Assembly: GCF_900187965.1 (NCBI RefSeq)
Contig: NZ_FZNL01000015.1
Coordinates: 62,001-126,000 of the forward strand
Direction of reading: 5' to 3'
Source: Flavobacterium sp. ov086
GTDB lineage: Bacteria > Bacteroidota > Bacteroidia > Flavobacteriales > Flavobacteriaceae
DNA: 64,000 nucleotides
Made by a program: the position numbers and the translations under genes. Under the pieces are notes generated by a model. That model had not been told where the DNA came from. It saw only the letters and a list, made by a program, of their open reading frames with translations, and ran no database searches. The stretch's first letter is position 1. Every line of letters begins with the position of its first letter. Below are positions 24,290 through 33,324 of the stretch, piece after piece.

Positions 24290-25675
24290 ATGAAATCATT
24301 TTTTATCTATCTCTTATTGTTTATTCTCTTTTTTAATGTTGATGTCTTTGGGCAAAAAAAAATAAATGAAAAGTTTAAAAAAGAAACAATCAGTAGAATT
24401 GATTTATTATTAAAGGAAAATTATGTTTTTCCAGATCAGGCAGAATTAATAAGTAGTCTCTTAAACAAAAGTTTAAAGGAAGGGAAATTTAAAAAAGACG
24501 AATTACTTGATTCTTTTGCAATTGCCTTAACTAAAGAAATTAGAATTGTCAATAATGATAAACATTTGGGCATTTGGTCTGTTTTTGCTCCTGCAAAAGA
24601 ACATGAACCTTCAAATGATGACTATCAGATTTATTAAAAAAATTATACAGATACTCGTAAACAAGCAAACGGTTTTAAAGAGGTGAAAATAATAGATGGA
24701 AATATTGGCTATCTAAATATCAATTTTTTTCTTGCAGAAACGAGTAATACTATTGATGCCTATATGAATCTCTTAGCAAATACAGATGCTGTAATTATTG
24801 ATTTACAGAATAATGGAGGTGGTAATCCTAAAACAGTAAATTATTTATGTAGTTATTTTTTGGAGAGTAATTTATTGATTAATACACTTTATTTTAGACA
24901 AGGAAATCGAAAAGAAGAAGTTATTACTCATGAAATAAATGGAAAGAAAAGGATTGATGTTCCTTTATTTATAATTACTGGCCCAAAAGCTTTTTCAGGA
25001 GCTGAGGAATTTAGTTATAATATGCAAACCCAAAAAAGAGCAACATTAGTTGGGGAAACCACTGGAGGAGCTGCAAATCCGAGGGATGTTTTCAAGGTAA
25101 ATTCAGATTTAGAAATCTTTATTCCAACTGGTACAGGTACAAATCCGGTAACAAAAACAAATTGGGAGGGAATTGGCGTTATCCCTGAAATTAAAACCTC
25201 GGCGGAAAATGCCTATTCTAAAACTGTTGAATTAGCAAGTCAGGCTGCAGAAATATATAGAAATAAGAAAGCATCCGAATCAAAAAAATTATATGATGAA
25301 TTAGAAGGGATTCTTGATAAACCAACTCAATCCTATTCAGAAAGTGATATTGCAAAAATAGACCAACAAATACTCCAGATTTTTACCAAAGGGAAGGATT
25401 TAAATTTATTTAGCGAAGGTGAGATTAATTTCTTCGGTTCTCAAAACATCAAAAAAAATCCTATTATCGCAGAGTCTATATTTAAAAGTAATACTGCTTT
25501 ATATTCCAAATCTCCAATGACTTATTTAGCTTATGGTGATATGCTTGAACTAAATGACAAGAAAAATCTAGCTTTGACAAACTTCGAGAAATCAATAGCA
25601 TTAGCAGAAGAACAAAAAGCGCCCTATTTAGAAGGGTTAAAAATGCGATATGAAAAGGCAAAAAGTAATAAATAA
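24290..25675 (+). pseudogene. S41-family peptidase interrupted by an in-frame TAA
   Basis: A single reading frame codes for about 461 residues but is broken by TAA at 24635-24637 (codon 116). The first part has a signal peptide (MKSFFIYLLLFILFFNVDVFG) and the S41 N-terminal helical region. The frame then continues with KNYTDTRKQANGFKEVKIID and the protease core: LQNNGGGNPKTVNY, the Ser region TGPKAFSGAEEFSY and the VGETTGGAANP stretch that normally precedes the catalytic Lys region. A helical tail follows. The protein family cleaves C-terminal tails in the periplasm. A restart at the GTG/ATG region near 24683 would lack a signal peptide. Sequencing error in the AT-rich stretch is possible but one base change, not a frameshift, is needed. 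Confidence 0.8.
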
Positions 25676-25704
25676 AAAAAGCTCCATGAAAATGGAGCTT
25701 TTTT
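25674..25704. terminator. Terminator copy R3 (S41 / DUF6252 genes)
   Basis: Same GCTCCAT/ATGGAGC hairpin. It overlaps the stop codon of the S41 gene and lies between convergent genes. Confidence 0.9.
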
Positions 25705-25722
25705 GTTTAGTATTGTTGGTTT

Positions 25723-26274
25723 CTAATAAGCAAAATCATATTTATAATTAAAAGTTCCATTTGTAACTTTTGTTGTAACGGGATTAGAAGCGCTTACCGG
25801 TTTTGAGTAATCGTCGACACAATTAAAAGAAAAAGTACCTGTTACTGTCTTGGCGGTTAAGTCAATAGAAGTAATAGATAAGCTGCCTTCTACTACATAT
25901 TGAGATTTTCCTTTGCTATTAAGAGAAACTTCAATTTGTGTTTTTGAAGCATCAAAAGTAGTTGATGTGATAGCATAAGTACCAACTTTAAGATCACTTC
26001 TTTTAATATAAAGTCTAATTTCATCTATTAGATTTTTTCTTCCTACTACCTGAATATATTCGCTAGCAGGGTAATAATCAAATAATGGCTTAGTAGCATA
26101 ATTGGAGTTATATGGATTGTTTACTTCCCACACAGTATCATCGACTTTTGCAGTCATTGCAAATTTTGAAGTTGGTACAGTAGGGTCTTTTGGATTGTCT
26201 TCGTTGCTATTGTCGCTTGAGCAACTGTTTAAAATAATAATTAAAAGAAGTAATAAAAATTTTGGCGCTTTCAT
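25723..26274 (-). CDS. DUF6252-like lipoprotein
   Basis: 183 aa. Signal peptide with lipobox LNSCSS (Cys18), then an acidic linker. The mature domain starts FAMTAKVDDTVWEV and ends with GTFSFNC...VTNGTFNYKYDF, the pattern of the DUF6252 family of small beta-rich lipoproteins. Function unknown; likely on the outer membrane or cell surface. Its upstream region leads to terminator R4. Confidence 0.75.
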   Translation of the reverse strand: MKAPKFLLLLLIIILNSCSSDNSNEDNPKDPTVPTSKFAMTAKVDDTVWEVNNPYNSNYATKPLFDYYPASEYIQVVGRKNLIDEIRLYIKRSDLKVGTYAITSTTFDASKTQIEVSLNSKGKSQYVVEGSLSITSIDLTAKTVTGTFSFNCVDDYSKPVSASNPVTTKVTNGTFNYKYDFAY

Positions 26275-26399
26275 TGATTGAAATTAAGGTTTAAATTGGG
26301 TGTAAATGTAGGTGAAATTAGGTTAATTTAAGCAAGATAAAAAGACCTATTTTAAAGAAATATCAATTAATTAGGAAAAAATTAAAAAGTAATAAATTG

Positions 26400-26428
26400 A
26401 AAAAAGCTCCATGAAAATGGAGCTTTTT
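26400..26428. terminator. Terminator copy R4 (after YiaA-like gene)
   Basis: Same hairpin as R1-R3. On the minus strand it terminates the YiaA-like gene, 38 bases downstream of that stop. Confidence 0.88.
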
Positions 26429-26466
26429 GTGGTTTATAAATTGGTAGTTAATTTTTTTTTTTAATG

Positions 26467-26862
26467 TTATTCATTTGAGAACGACATATTATCTCTAGTA
26501 TTTTTTTGTACCGAAATAGCACCAAATAATGCTAATAAAAAGGCAAATGCATAGAAACCTTTTTCGCTTGGTAAAATTGTAGCATTCCAAAGTCCAACTG
26601 TTAATAATACAATTGATAAAAGTGTTCCAAACCAGCAGATTCCGTAATACATATCCGTTACAGGAAGTTTTTCAAGTCTGTCTCTTACACTTTTTTGTAA
26701 TGAAACTACAGCAAAAAGGCCAAACATTAAAACAGTAAAATAATACCCTTTTTCGTTCAATAGCATTTCGGCTCTTGCAAGTCCAACAATATATCCAATC
26801 ATTCCGGCTCCAAGAGCTACCCAAGATGCCGCTATAAAGGCATTCGATGTTTTTTGTACCAT
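26467..26862 (-). CDS. YiaA/YiaB-type inner-membrane protein
   Basis: The frame is open from 26901, but Met14 (26862) gives MVQKTSNAFIAASWVALG, the usual family start, so about 131 aa. Four TM helices form two YiaAB two-helix units, each followed by a conserved basic turn (LQKSVRDRLEKLP and VQKNTRDN). Found in many Gram-negative bacteria; no defined function. It is monocistronic. Confidence 0.85.
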   Translation of the reverse strand: MVQKTSNAFIAASWVALGAGMIGYIVGLARAEMLLNEKGYYFTVLMFGLFAVVSLQKSVRDRLEKLPVTDMYYGICWFGTLLSIVLLTVGLWNATILPSEKGFYAFAFLLALFGAISVQKNTRDNMSFSNE

Positions 26863-26978
26863 AATCTTTAATTTAATAATCATGTTTTGGTGAAGTAACA
26901 AATATAATTAAATAAGATTCTGATAATAGTAAATGGTGATAAATATTATTAAGGGTAATCTTGTAAAATGTTAAATAA

Positions 26979-27006
26979 CAAAAGCTCCAATTATGGAGCT
27001 TTTGTT
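26979..27006. terminator. Orphan terminator-like hairpin R5
   Basis: AAAAGCTCC pairs with GGAGCTTTT around AATTAT. Related to R1-R4 but with a different loop. It lies between divergent genes where nothing ends. Confidence 0.75.
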
Positions 27007-27139
27007 ATTGATATAGAATCTTTGTAATTACATATTCATTTTACTTGGTGACTTAAAAGTAAGAATTAACTTTATTTATAGTTTGTTATTGATAATTATT
27101 GATTTATATTTATAGGATTAATCTTAAAATTACAGCATT

Positions 27140-28366
27140 ATGAAACCAGTCAACAGAATAGGGCTAATAATTGCTCTTTGCTTATCACAGTTTTTTATTC
27201 AATGTAGCAGTGATGACAAGAAAGGAATTGAAGAAAAAAAAATAACAGAACAATATACAGATGAAGTTATTATGTTAAGAGATTTTCTTTCAAAAAGTAT
27301 GCCTGTCGATATAAAAAAAATCAAATATGATTTCGATATGGTGGCTTTTATAGTTGATGGAGACATGATAATAACTTTAGAAAATGCTAGAGGTCGTTAT
27401 AATTATTCAAATTCAAAAAATATATCTAAAACAAGTCAAAGAGTTGATAGTTATATAATGAATCCAGAAATAGCAGCGTCAGTACAAGTTTATGTGTCTC
27501 CGGGAGTACCTTCGGATTGGAAAATAGCAATAAGTGAAGCAATAACTAATTGGAACAAGGTAAATTCAAGCATTAATATAACTACTCAAAATATCAAATC
27601 GAATTTGACAATAGTTATCGATTCATGGGAAGGTAACTCAACACAAGGTATTGCTAATGCATATATGGCGTCTTCTACTGGCCAGCCTGGAAAAGCTATA
27701 TTTATAAATACTTATTTCAATAATTTAAGTGCATCTAAAAAAATTAATGCAATGGTTCATGAACTTGGTCACAATTTTGGACTAACGCATACTAATGAAC
27801 TAAAAGGGACTTTAATATCATGTACTCCGCTTGTAGATTATGATTCTGTAATGTTTGCGATAACACATGAATGGACAGGCTTTAGTGTCTATGATAATAT
27901 TGCAATTAGCACGCTATATCCCGTGGCTGTTGGTGCAAAAAAAACTATATAGATACAAAAAAATCAATATTATTTCTACGCAACAAATGTTTGTGAAATA
28001 ACTCCTGGAAAGGATGGTTATATTTTTGATGGGGATGCTGGTTACTTATATTCGACACAAATTGCTGGAACTGTACCTCTATATAGAATACTTAATGGTA
28101 CGTCTATCAAAGATCATAGATTAAATAAAATTAAATCTTCATCTAACGACGTTATTGTTGGATATTTATTTCCTACTCAACAACCGGGAACCACTGCACT
28201 TTATAGTTATGGAATTTATGAATCAAAATTAGGACAAACTCCATCATATATGTATCACTATAAGTACACAACAATTAATTCGGATGCTGTATTAAAAGTT
28301 ATTGTAGGATATGTGAGTAACAAAACAATTACAAAAGAAACACCAAAGTATCCTATTGTGATATAA
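27140..28366 (+). pseudogene. Matrixin-like metalloprotease interrupted by an in-frame TAG
   Basis: One frame of about 408 codons is broken by TAG at 27950-27952 (codon 271). The first 270 residues form a lipoprotein (lipobox FIQCSS) with a matrixin-type catalytic domain: the zinc motif VHELGHNFGLTH near residue 210 (HExxHxxGxxH) and a downstream Met-turn candidate, DSVMFAI. After the stop the same frame continues with NQYYFYATNVCEITPGKDGY, then VPLYRILNGTSIKDHRL and GYLFPTQQPGTTALYSYGIY, resembling the DUF5648 type of repeat that follows secreted proteases. The zinc site is intact, so the shortened protein could still act. The downstream part has no start codon or signal of its own. Confidence 0.75.
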
Positions 28367-28394
28367 ATAGAGTTAAATTGATAGTAGTCAAAAT

Positions 28395-28424
28395 AAAAAA
28401 AGCTCCATAATTGGAGCTTTTTTT
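28395..28424. terminator. Terminator copy R6 (matrixin / DUF4252)
   Basis: AAAGCTCC and GGAGCTTT around ATAATT, with A and T runs. It lies between convergent genes. Confidence 0.88.
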
Positions 28425-28443
28425 GAATTTAAAGTAAGATGAA

Positions 28444-28986
28444 TTACTTATTATTAATCAATTGTTGCAAAGGCTTCAATTGATCCATGTCTATATTTGA
28501 TTGTTTTAAAACGCTCATTAAGGTCATAATATTATTAGGATTCATGTTTTTTCCTAAAACGCGAACCACTGCAAAACCATTTTCTTTTCTGTTGGCAAAA
28601 ATTACAAATTCTTCGATATTGTCGTCCGCGCCAACATAACTTACAGATGCGCCGTCTTTACCTGAGCCAACACTCATTAATTGTTGGTATTTTGGGTTTT
28701 TTAGAATTGCTTTGACTTTAGTTCTTTCTGTTTCAAATTGAGCCTGGTTTTTATCATTGGCTTTGAATGCCAGAATGTTCATTTTGTCAAACGAATTCAA
28801 AGCTTCACTCTGTTCTGCAGATAATTTTGTTTTATCTACATTCAGGATATTAGGTGAAACATCAAGTGCAATAAAATCCTTATTGTCGGTATTTTCAACA
28901 AAATACTTTTGCAATGAAGGTTCAGAATTACAACTTACTAAAGTTAGTAATACTAAAAGGGCTGAGGTAAAGACGCTTATTTTCAT
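28444..28986 (-). CDS. DUF4252 lipoprotein
   Basis: 180 aa. Signal peptide with lipobox LVSCNS (Cys19). The mature part fits DUF4252: FIALDVSPNIL, a helical middle and EEFVIFANRKENGFAVVRVLGKNMNPNNI. It is last in a four-gene unit: sigma factor, short membrane protein, DUF4252, DUF4252. One base separates it from the upstream paralogue. Function unknown. Confidence 0.85.
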   Translation of the reverse strand: MKISVFTSALLVLLTLVSCNSEPSLQKYFVENTDNKDFIALDVSPNILNVDKTKLSAEQSEALNSFDKMNILAFKANDKNQAQFETERTKVKAILKNPKYQQLMSVGSGKDGASVSYVGADDNIEEFVIFANRKENGFAVVRVLGKNMNPNNIMTLMSVLKQSNIDMDQLKPLQQLINNK

Positions 28987-28987
28987 A

Positions 28988-29515
28988 TTATTTTTTGCCT
29001 TTAGAGGCTTTTTTTAGATCAGAACCACCTGGAAGCTGCATTTTATCCGTTAGAACTGAGATTTCGTTGATATCAAAATTACCTGTTAATGACAATAAAA
29101 CAGTTTCGTCACCTTTAGCGCCGTCAATAAACATTAGTAATTCTTTTACTTGTGAATCTGTTGCTCCGGATTTCACAGAAATTCTTACGTTTCTTCCGCC
29201 ATCATTTACTCGCATTAATTCTTCTAAACCAGCAGATTTAACATATTTGTCAGCAGAAGCTTTCATGTCGGCTTCAATTTTTGGATTCTTAGTTGTAAAT
29301 ACTTTTAAGTAGTCTAATTTTTTAATCAGATTGATGTATTGCTGAGTTTCTTTATCAGAACCATCAGCTTTTACTTTACTCATTAAATCAAACATTTTTT
29401 TATTTACAATTACAGATGTTACATCGTCCTGACCATCAAATTTGTCAAAAGCGCCTTGTGCATAAAAAGCTTGTGTAACGAATGCGAAAACTAGTGTTAT
29501 GATGAAATTTTTCAT
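28988..29515 (-). CDS. DUF4252 periplasmic protein
   Basis: 175 aa. Signal peptide at 1-19 (FAFVTQAFYAQG) without lipobox, so soluble, unlike its downstream paralogue. The DUF4252 core is visible as DDVTSVIVNKKMFDLMSKV and VKELLMFIDGAKGDETVLLSLTGNFDI. The pairing of soluble and lipid-anchored copies behind an ECF sigma factor recurs in Bacteroidota and suggests a cell-envelope response; that is inference. Confidence 0.85.
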   Translation of the reverse strand: MKNFIITLVFAFVTQAFYAQGAFDKFDGQDDVTSVIVNKKMFDLMSKVKADGSDKETQQYINLIKKLDYLKVFTTKNPKIEADMKASADKYVKSAGLEELMRVNDGGRNVRISVKSGATDSQVKELLMFIDGAKGDETVLLSLTGNFDINEISVLTDKMQLPGGSDLKKASKGKK

Positions 29516-29532
29516 TTTTGATTGAATTTTAA

Positions 29533-29991
29533 TTATTGTTTAAAAATTTTGTTTTTTGATTGTTCGTATTCTTTAATGTAGCCTACACTTTCAATACCTA
29601 CATTAACATTGTTTGACAATAGTGCCAAAGCCTTTTGCGTTGCAGCAAGTGCTTCTTCAGGATTGTCATAGGTTCCTAATTCTGATTGCGCTACAACCGG
29701 AGGTGTAGTTTTTTGGCTCACAAAATAAAAGGTTCCAATTCCTAGTAAGAGAACAGCCGAAGCCGCAATTGATAACCACGCCACATTTCGTTTTTTAGTT
29801 TGTAGTGGAATTTCCTGCGTCGATTTTTGTTCTTTTACCTGAGAGAAATAACCAAACATTGGTTGATATTGCTCCAAATGCTGCGCAACATTTGAGGAGG
29901 AAAAGTATTCTTTTAATTCCTTTTCTTCAGCAATAGAAGTTTCTCCCTGAAAGTATTTTTCTAATATATTTTCTATTTTATCTAATTCCAT
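29533..29991 (-). CDS. Short membrane protein, probable anti-sigma partner
   Basis: 152 aa. The N-terminal 60 residues (LDKIENILEKYFQGETSIAEEKELKEYF) match the acidic helical start often seen in Bacteroidota anti-sigma proteins. One TM helix lies at about 70-90 (WLSIAASAVLLLGIGTFYFV), followed by a short periplasmic tail. It overlaps the sigma gene by 14 bases. The topology fits a membrane anchor that holds the sigma factor; direct evidence is lacking. Confidence 0.7.
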   Translation of the reverse strand: MELDKIENILEKYFQGETSIAEEKELKEYFSSSNVAQHLEQYQPMFGYFSQVKEQKSTQEIPLQTKKRNVAWLSIAASAVLLLGIGTFYFVSQKTTPPVVAQSELGTYDNPEEALAATQKALALLSNNVNVGIESVGYIKEYEQSKNKIFKQ

Positions 29992-30487
29992 AACTATGTG
30001 TATTAACCATTGATTCTCGTATTTTTTTTCTCGCTCTCGAAAGTGCTACCCGAATAGCTGTTTCATTCATATTGACAATTTTTGCAATCTCATCAAATTC
30101 ATATTGCTCAACATCACGCAGCTGAATCAATATTTGAAGTTGCTCAGGTAATTGATTTATAATTTTTTCTACCCATTGTAAACTGTCCGAGTCTTCTAAT
30201 TTTTTATCTAATTGAGGTTCGCGATCTGTAAAATTATTATGTACTATTTTAAGATTTCCTGCCCTTTTTGATTTTAATTGATCCAGACAATAATTTTTAG
30301 TCATTGTCATTGCGACTGCTTCGATATTATTGTAAGCATCCAAATTGTCTTTTTTATTCCATAATTTTACCATTACTTCCTGAGTTGCGTCCTCAGCTTC
30401 TTCGGTACTGGTGAGTAATCGTTTTGCCAGACGAAAAACTTTGTCTTTAAAAGGATTAACTAATTCTATAAAAACCATCTGGTTCAT
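29978..30487 (-). CDS. ECF-type RNA polymerase sigma factor
   Basis: 169 aa. Region 2 has VFRLAKRLLTSTEEAEDATQEVMVKLW, and region 4 has LPEQLQILIQLRDVEQYEFDEIA and an HTH ending VALSRARKKIR. No region 1 or 3, as expected for ECF sigma factors. It heads the operon with a membrane partner and two DUF4252 proteins and is divergent from an S41 peptidase. Start may be Met1 or Met4. Confidence 0.92.
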   Translation of the reverse strand: MNQMVFIELVNPFKDKVFRLAKRLLTSTEEAEDATQEVMVKLWNKKDNLDAYNNIEAVAMTMTKNYCLDQLKSKRAGNLKIVHNNFTDREPQLDKKLEDSDSLQWVEKIINQLPEQLQILIQLRDVEQYEFDEIAKIVNMNETAIRVALSRARKKIRESMVNTHSYGIR

Positions 30488-30695
30488 ATGTGGTTGTTTT
30501 TTTGGTTGGTTTTGTAATTTATCTCTTTTATGAATTCGACTATTTTAGGGTCTTTTTCATTTATAAATCGAAAGATTACTCGTTAGCTTATATAGTCAAG
30601 ACGAGGCACTATTCTATTTGTTACAGCCATATTTAATTTTTTTTATTGAAAAAATTAAATAAACTTATAATAGTTAAAACTAAAGATACTATTTT

Positions 30696-30703
30696 TACGT
30701 TTG
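30696..30703 (+). promoter_or_regulatory. -7 box of the S41 lipoprotein gene
   Basis: TACGTTTG is an exact TAnnTTTG match. A TTA sits about 19 bases upstream in the -33 position. It supports a translation start at 30724 rather than further upstream. Confidence 0.6.
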
Positions 30704-30723
30704 TATTACATAGATACCACTAT

Positions 30724-32196
30724 ATGAAAACAATTTTAAAGAGCCTATTACTGCTGTTTTTACTCGCATTTTCTTTGCAATCCTGTGAAGATCAGGATGA
30801 TGTTGCAGCTCCTGCCGATTTACAAATCAATAATTTCGTCTGGAAAGGATTGAATCAATATTATTTATGGCAAGCCGATGTGCCTAACTTAGCAGATAAT
30901 CGCTTTGGTAGTCAGGAAGCTTTGAATTCTTTTTTAAGAGGATATTCCAGCCCTGAAAGTTTATTTCAGGATTTATTGAATAAACCTATCAGTAAATTTC
31001 CAAAAGGTCAGGCAATTGATCGTTTCAGTTGGATTGTTGATGATTATACCGTTCTGGAGCAAGAACTTCAGGGGACTTCAAAAAATGATGGTTTAGATTT
31101 TAGACTTAGTTATAAACCAGGAAGCACAACAGATCTTGTAGGTTTTGTGCGTTATATTATTCCAAATTCTGATGCTTCAACAAAAGCTATAAAACGTGGC
31201 GATCTGTTTACTGGAGTTAACGGAACTCAATTAACGGTTTCAAATTATCAATCGCTTTTGGCAGCTGATAGTTATACACTGAATATGGTTACTTATAATG
31301 GGACTACTTTTGAATCTAACGGTAAATCAGTTTCTTTGGTAAAAACTACTTTAGATGAAAATCCTATTTTTATTAATAAAGTAATTGTTTCAGGAAGTCA
31401 TAAAATTGGATACTTAATGTACAACGGATTTTATGGTAATTATGATGCTCAGCTTAATGCAGCTTTTGCCGATTTAAAAGCTCAGGGAATAACTGATTTT
31501 GTTTTAGATTTAAGATACAATGGAGGAGGTTCTATTCAGACAGCAACTCGTTTGGCAAGTATGATTACAGGACAATTTACCAATAAAATTTTTGCTAAAA
31601 TAAAATGGAATCCAAAAGTAAATGCTTTTTATGAAAGTGAAGATGCAGAATCACTTAATGACAGATTTGTCGATAAAATGGATGGTGCAGCAATTAATAG
31701 CCTGAATTTGAGTAAAATTTATGTTATTACTACCGGAGGAACAGCATCTGCAAGTGAATTGGTTATAAATGGTTTAGTACCTTATATTTCTGTAGTTCAG
31801 GTAGGGGAGACAACTGTTGGTAAAAATGTAGGTTCGATTACGGTGTATGATTCTCCAACTTTTGGAAAAACAAACAGAAATCCAAATCATAAATACGCAA
31901 TGCAGCCTTTAGTTTTAAAAATTGTGAATGCTTCTGACTTTGGAGAATATACTGATGGTTTAAAACCAACTTTGGAACAAAAGGAGCTTATTAGTAATTT
32001 GGGAGTTTTAGGAGATCCATCTGAACCATTATTAAATGTAGCAATTTCTAATATTACAGGTTCAACCGGAAAAAGAGCTCAACAAGGCAGTGGAAAAGAA
32101 TTACAACCTTTTACTGATTCTAAAGCTATGAATGGTGTCAAAAACCAAATGTATCTTGAAAAAGCGCCGGAGGGGCTTTTAAGAGCATTAAAATAA
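30724..32196 (+). CDS. S41-family C-terminal processing peptidase, lipoprotein
   Basis: About 490 aa from the ATG at 30724 (MKTILKSLLLLFLLAFSLQSC), which gives a lipoprotein signal; the frame is open upstream to 30646, but the -7 box lies inside that part. A PDZ-like segment (about 115-190) precedes the protease core: VLDLRYNGGGSIQTA, the Ser region TGGTASASELVINGL and the Lys region VGETTVGKNVGSI. This is an intact S41 enzyme of the CtpA/tail-specific group, probably on the outer membrane. A terminator follows. Confidence 0.9.
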   Translation: MKTILKSLLLLFLLAFSLQSCEDQDDVAAPADLQINNFVWKGLNQYYLWQADVPNLADNRFGSQEALNSFLRGYSSPESLFQDLLNKPISKFPKGQAIDRFSWIVDDYTVLEQELQGTSKNDGLDFRLSYKPGSTTDLVGFVRYIIPNSDASTKAIKRGDLFTGVNGTQLTVSNYQSLLAADSYTLNMVTYNGTTFESNGKSVSLVKTTLDENPIFINKVIVSGSHKIGYLMYNGFYGNYDAQLNAAFADLKAQGITDFVLDLRYNGGGSIQTATRLASMITGQFTNKIFAKIKWNPKVNAFYESEDAESLNDRFVDKMDGAAINSLNLSKIYVITTGGTASASELVINGLVPYISVVQVGETTVGKNVGSITVYDSPTFGKTNRNPNHKYAMQPLVLKIVNASDFGEYTDGLKPTLEQKELISNLGVLGDPSEPLLNVAISNITGSTGKRAQQGSGKELQPFTDSKAMNGVKNQMYLEKAPEGLLRALK

Positions 32197-32208
32197 AAAT
32201 ATTAAAAA

Positions 32209-32236
32209 AGGCTTTCAGAAATGAAAGCCTTTTTTA
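32209..32236 (+). terminator. Terminator after the S41 gene
   Basis: AAGGCTTTCA and TGAAAGCCTT form a stem with a GAAA loop, followed by T residues. Confidence 0.9.
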
Positions 32237-32273
32237 ATTATTAGAAATAATATCCAAAAACTAATTCTAATTG

Positions 32274-33320
32274 TTAGTCGTTAAAGTAAAAACCGTTAGA
32301 TCCTAAACCGGTAGTTAATTCTTTTTGCAATACACCGGTTAAGCTATAAATATAAGCCGTACCATCTGCTGAAAAGCTTCCTTGTGCAACATAAATACGG
32401 TTGTTTTTAACTGCAAATCCATATATATAAGTTGCTGCAGAAGTTAAAATTGGTGTTGTTGATGCAGCCGTAGCATTGGTATTTATTGCATAAACAGCAC
32501 TTCCTACTGTATAGTAAATCTTATTGTCTTCAAGATCCATAAATCCTGCTTCTTTTAAGCTGTCAGGAAAAGCAATTTTAGTAGTTGTTTTGTCCGCTAT
32601 TTTTACTTTTACAAGTTCGCTATCATTTCCAAAACCGCCTTTTAAGATGTAAAGAATTCCGTTTTCTTCTTCAATACAATCACCGTTTTTACCAATTTGT
32701 ACAGGAGCATCCAGTTTTTTTGTAGCAATGTCTACAACCAATAATTTATCGTTGGCAGGATCTGTGATGTATAGTTTTCCGTCTTTCAAAACCACTCTGT
32801 TAGCAGTTGAATTCAAGTCGATTTTTGACTCATAAGTATTAGTTGCAAGGTTAATTACAGCAACATAATCATCTGTATCTCCTGTTGCAGCATTTTCGTA
32901 TGAATATGTATTTGCATTCGTAACATATGCTTTACCATCTTTTACAACTCCGTATCTTGGGTTTTTTAAGCCAGTTTCGATCTTAGCAATTAATTTAAAA
33001 GTATATCGGTTAACTACTGTAATATTATTAGCTCCGCCTGAAATAATATAAGCATTGTCACCACTAAAAAATATATTCTGTGCAAATTTCCCAAGTACAT
33101 CATTTCCATTTACAGTCGAGTAAACGTCTTTAGTAAAAGAAGTTAAATCATTACTTGAAAATGAAACAGTACCTTGTTTAGTTCCTTCATTTAAGATAAA
33201 AAAACCATTGTCATAAACTCCTTTTGGACCATCATCATTTTTATCATTGTCATCATTTGAACATGAAACGAATAGCGAAGCGGTAAGTGCTATTAAAAAT
33301 AATTTATTAATAAACTTCAT
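32274..33320 (-). CDS. BtuG-like beta-propeller lipoprotein (DUF5074/YncE-type)
   Basis: 348 aa. Signal peptide with lipobox FVSCSN (Cys20). The mature part is repeats of beta-propeller blades (IAKIETGLKNPRYGVVKDGKAYVTN, VVLKDGKLYITDPANDKLLVVDIATKK). It sits four bases downstream of a BtuB-like receptor under a B12 riboswitch. In Bacteroides the propeller lipoprotein BtuG pairs with BtuB and binds cobalamin at the cell surface; this is probably the counterpart. That role is inferred from fold and context. Confidence 0.8.
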   Translation of the reverse strand: MKFINKLFLIALTASLFVSCSNDDNDKNDDGPKGVYDNGFFILNEGTKQGTVSFSSNDLTSFTKDVYSTVNGNDVLGKFAQNIFFSGDNAYIISGGANNITVVNRYTFKLIAKIETGLKNPRYGVVKDGKAYVTNANTYSYENAATGDTDDYVAVINLATNTYESKIDLNSTANRVVLKDGKLYITDPANDKLLVVDIATKKLDAPVQIGKNGDCIEEENGILYILKGGFGNDSELVKVKIADKTTTKIAFPDSLKEAGFMDLEDNKIYYTVGSAVYAINTNATAASTTPILTSAATYIYGFAVKNNRIYVAQGSFSADGTAYIYSLTGVLQKELTTGLGSNGFYFND

Positions 33321-33324
33321 TATA

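Noticed and set aside
22849..26274. A prophage or integrative element
   Set aside because: No integrase, transposase, att-like direct repeats or phage genes; only repeated terminators suggest rearrangement.
24290..28366. Stop-codon recoding as the reason for the two interrupted genes
   Set aside because: One stop is TAA and the other TAG, and both codons end many intact genes in the window. No shared sequence follows them. Independent nonsense mutations or sequencing errors are simpler.
27953..28366. An independent small gene after the matrixin stop
   Set aside because: There is no start codon with signal peptide or promoter at its head, and it is in the same frame as the matrixin gene, so it is treated as the cut-off C-terminus.
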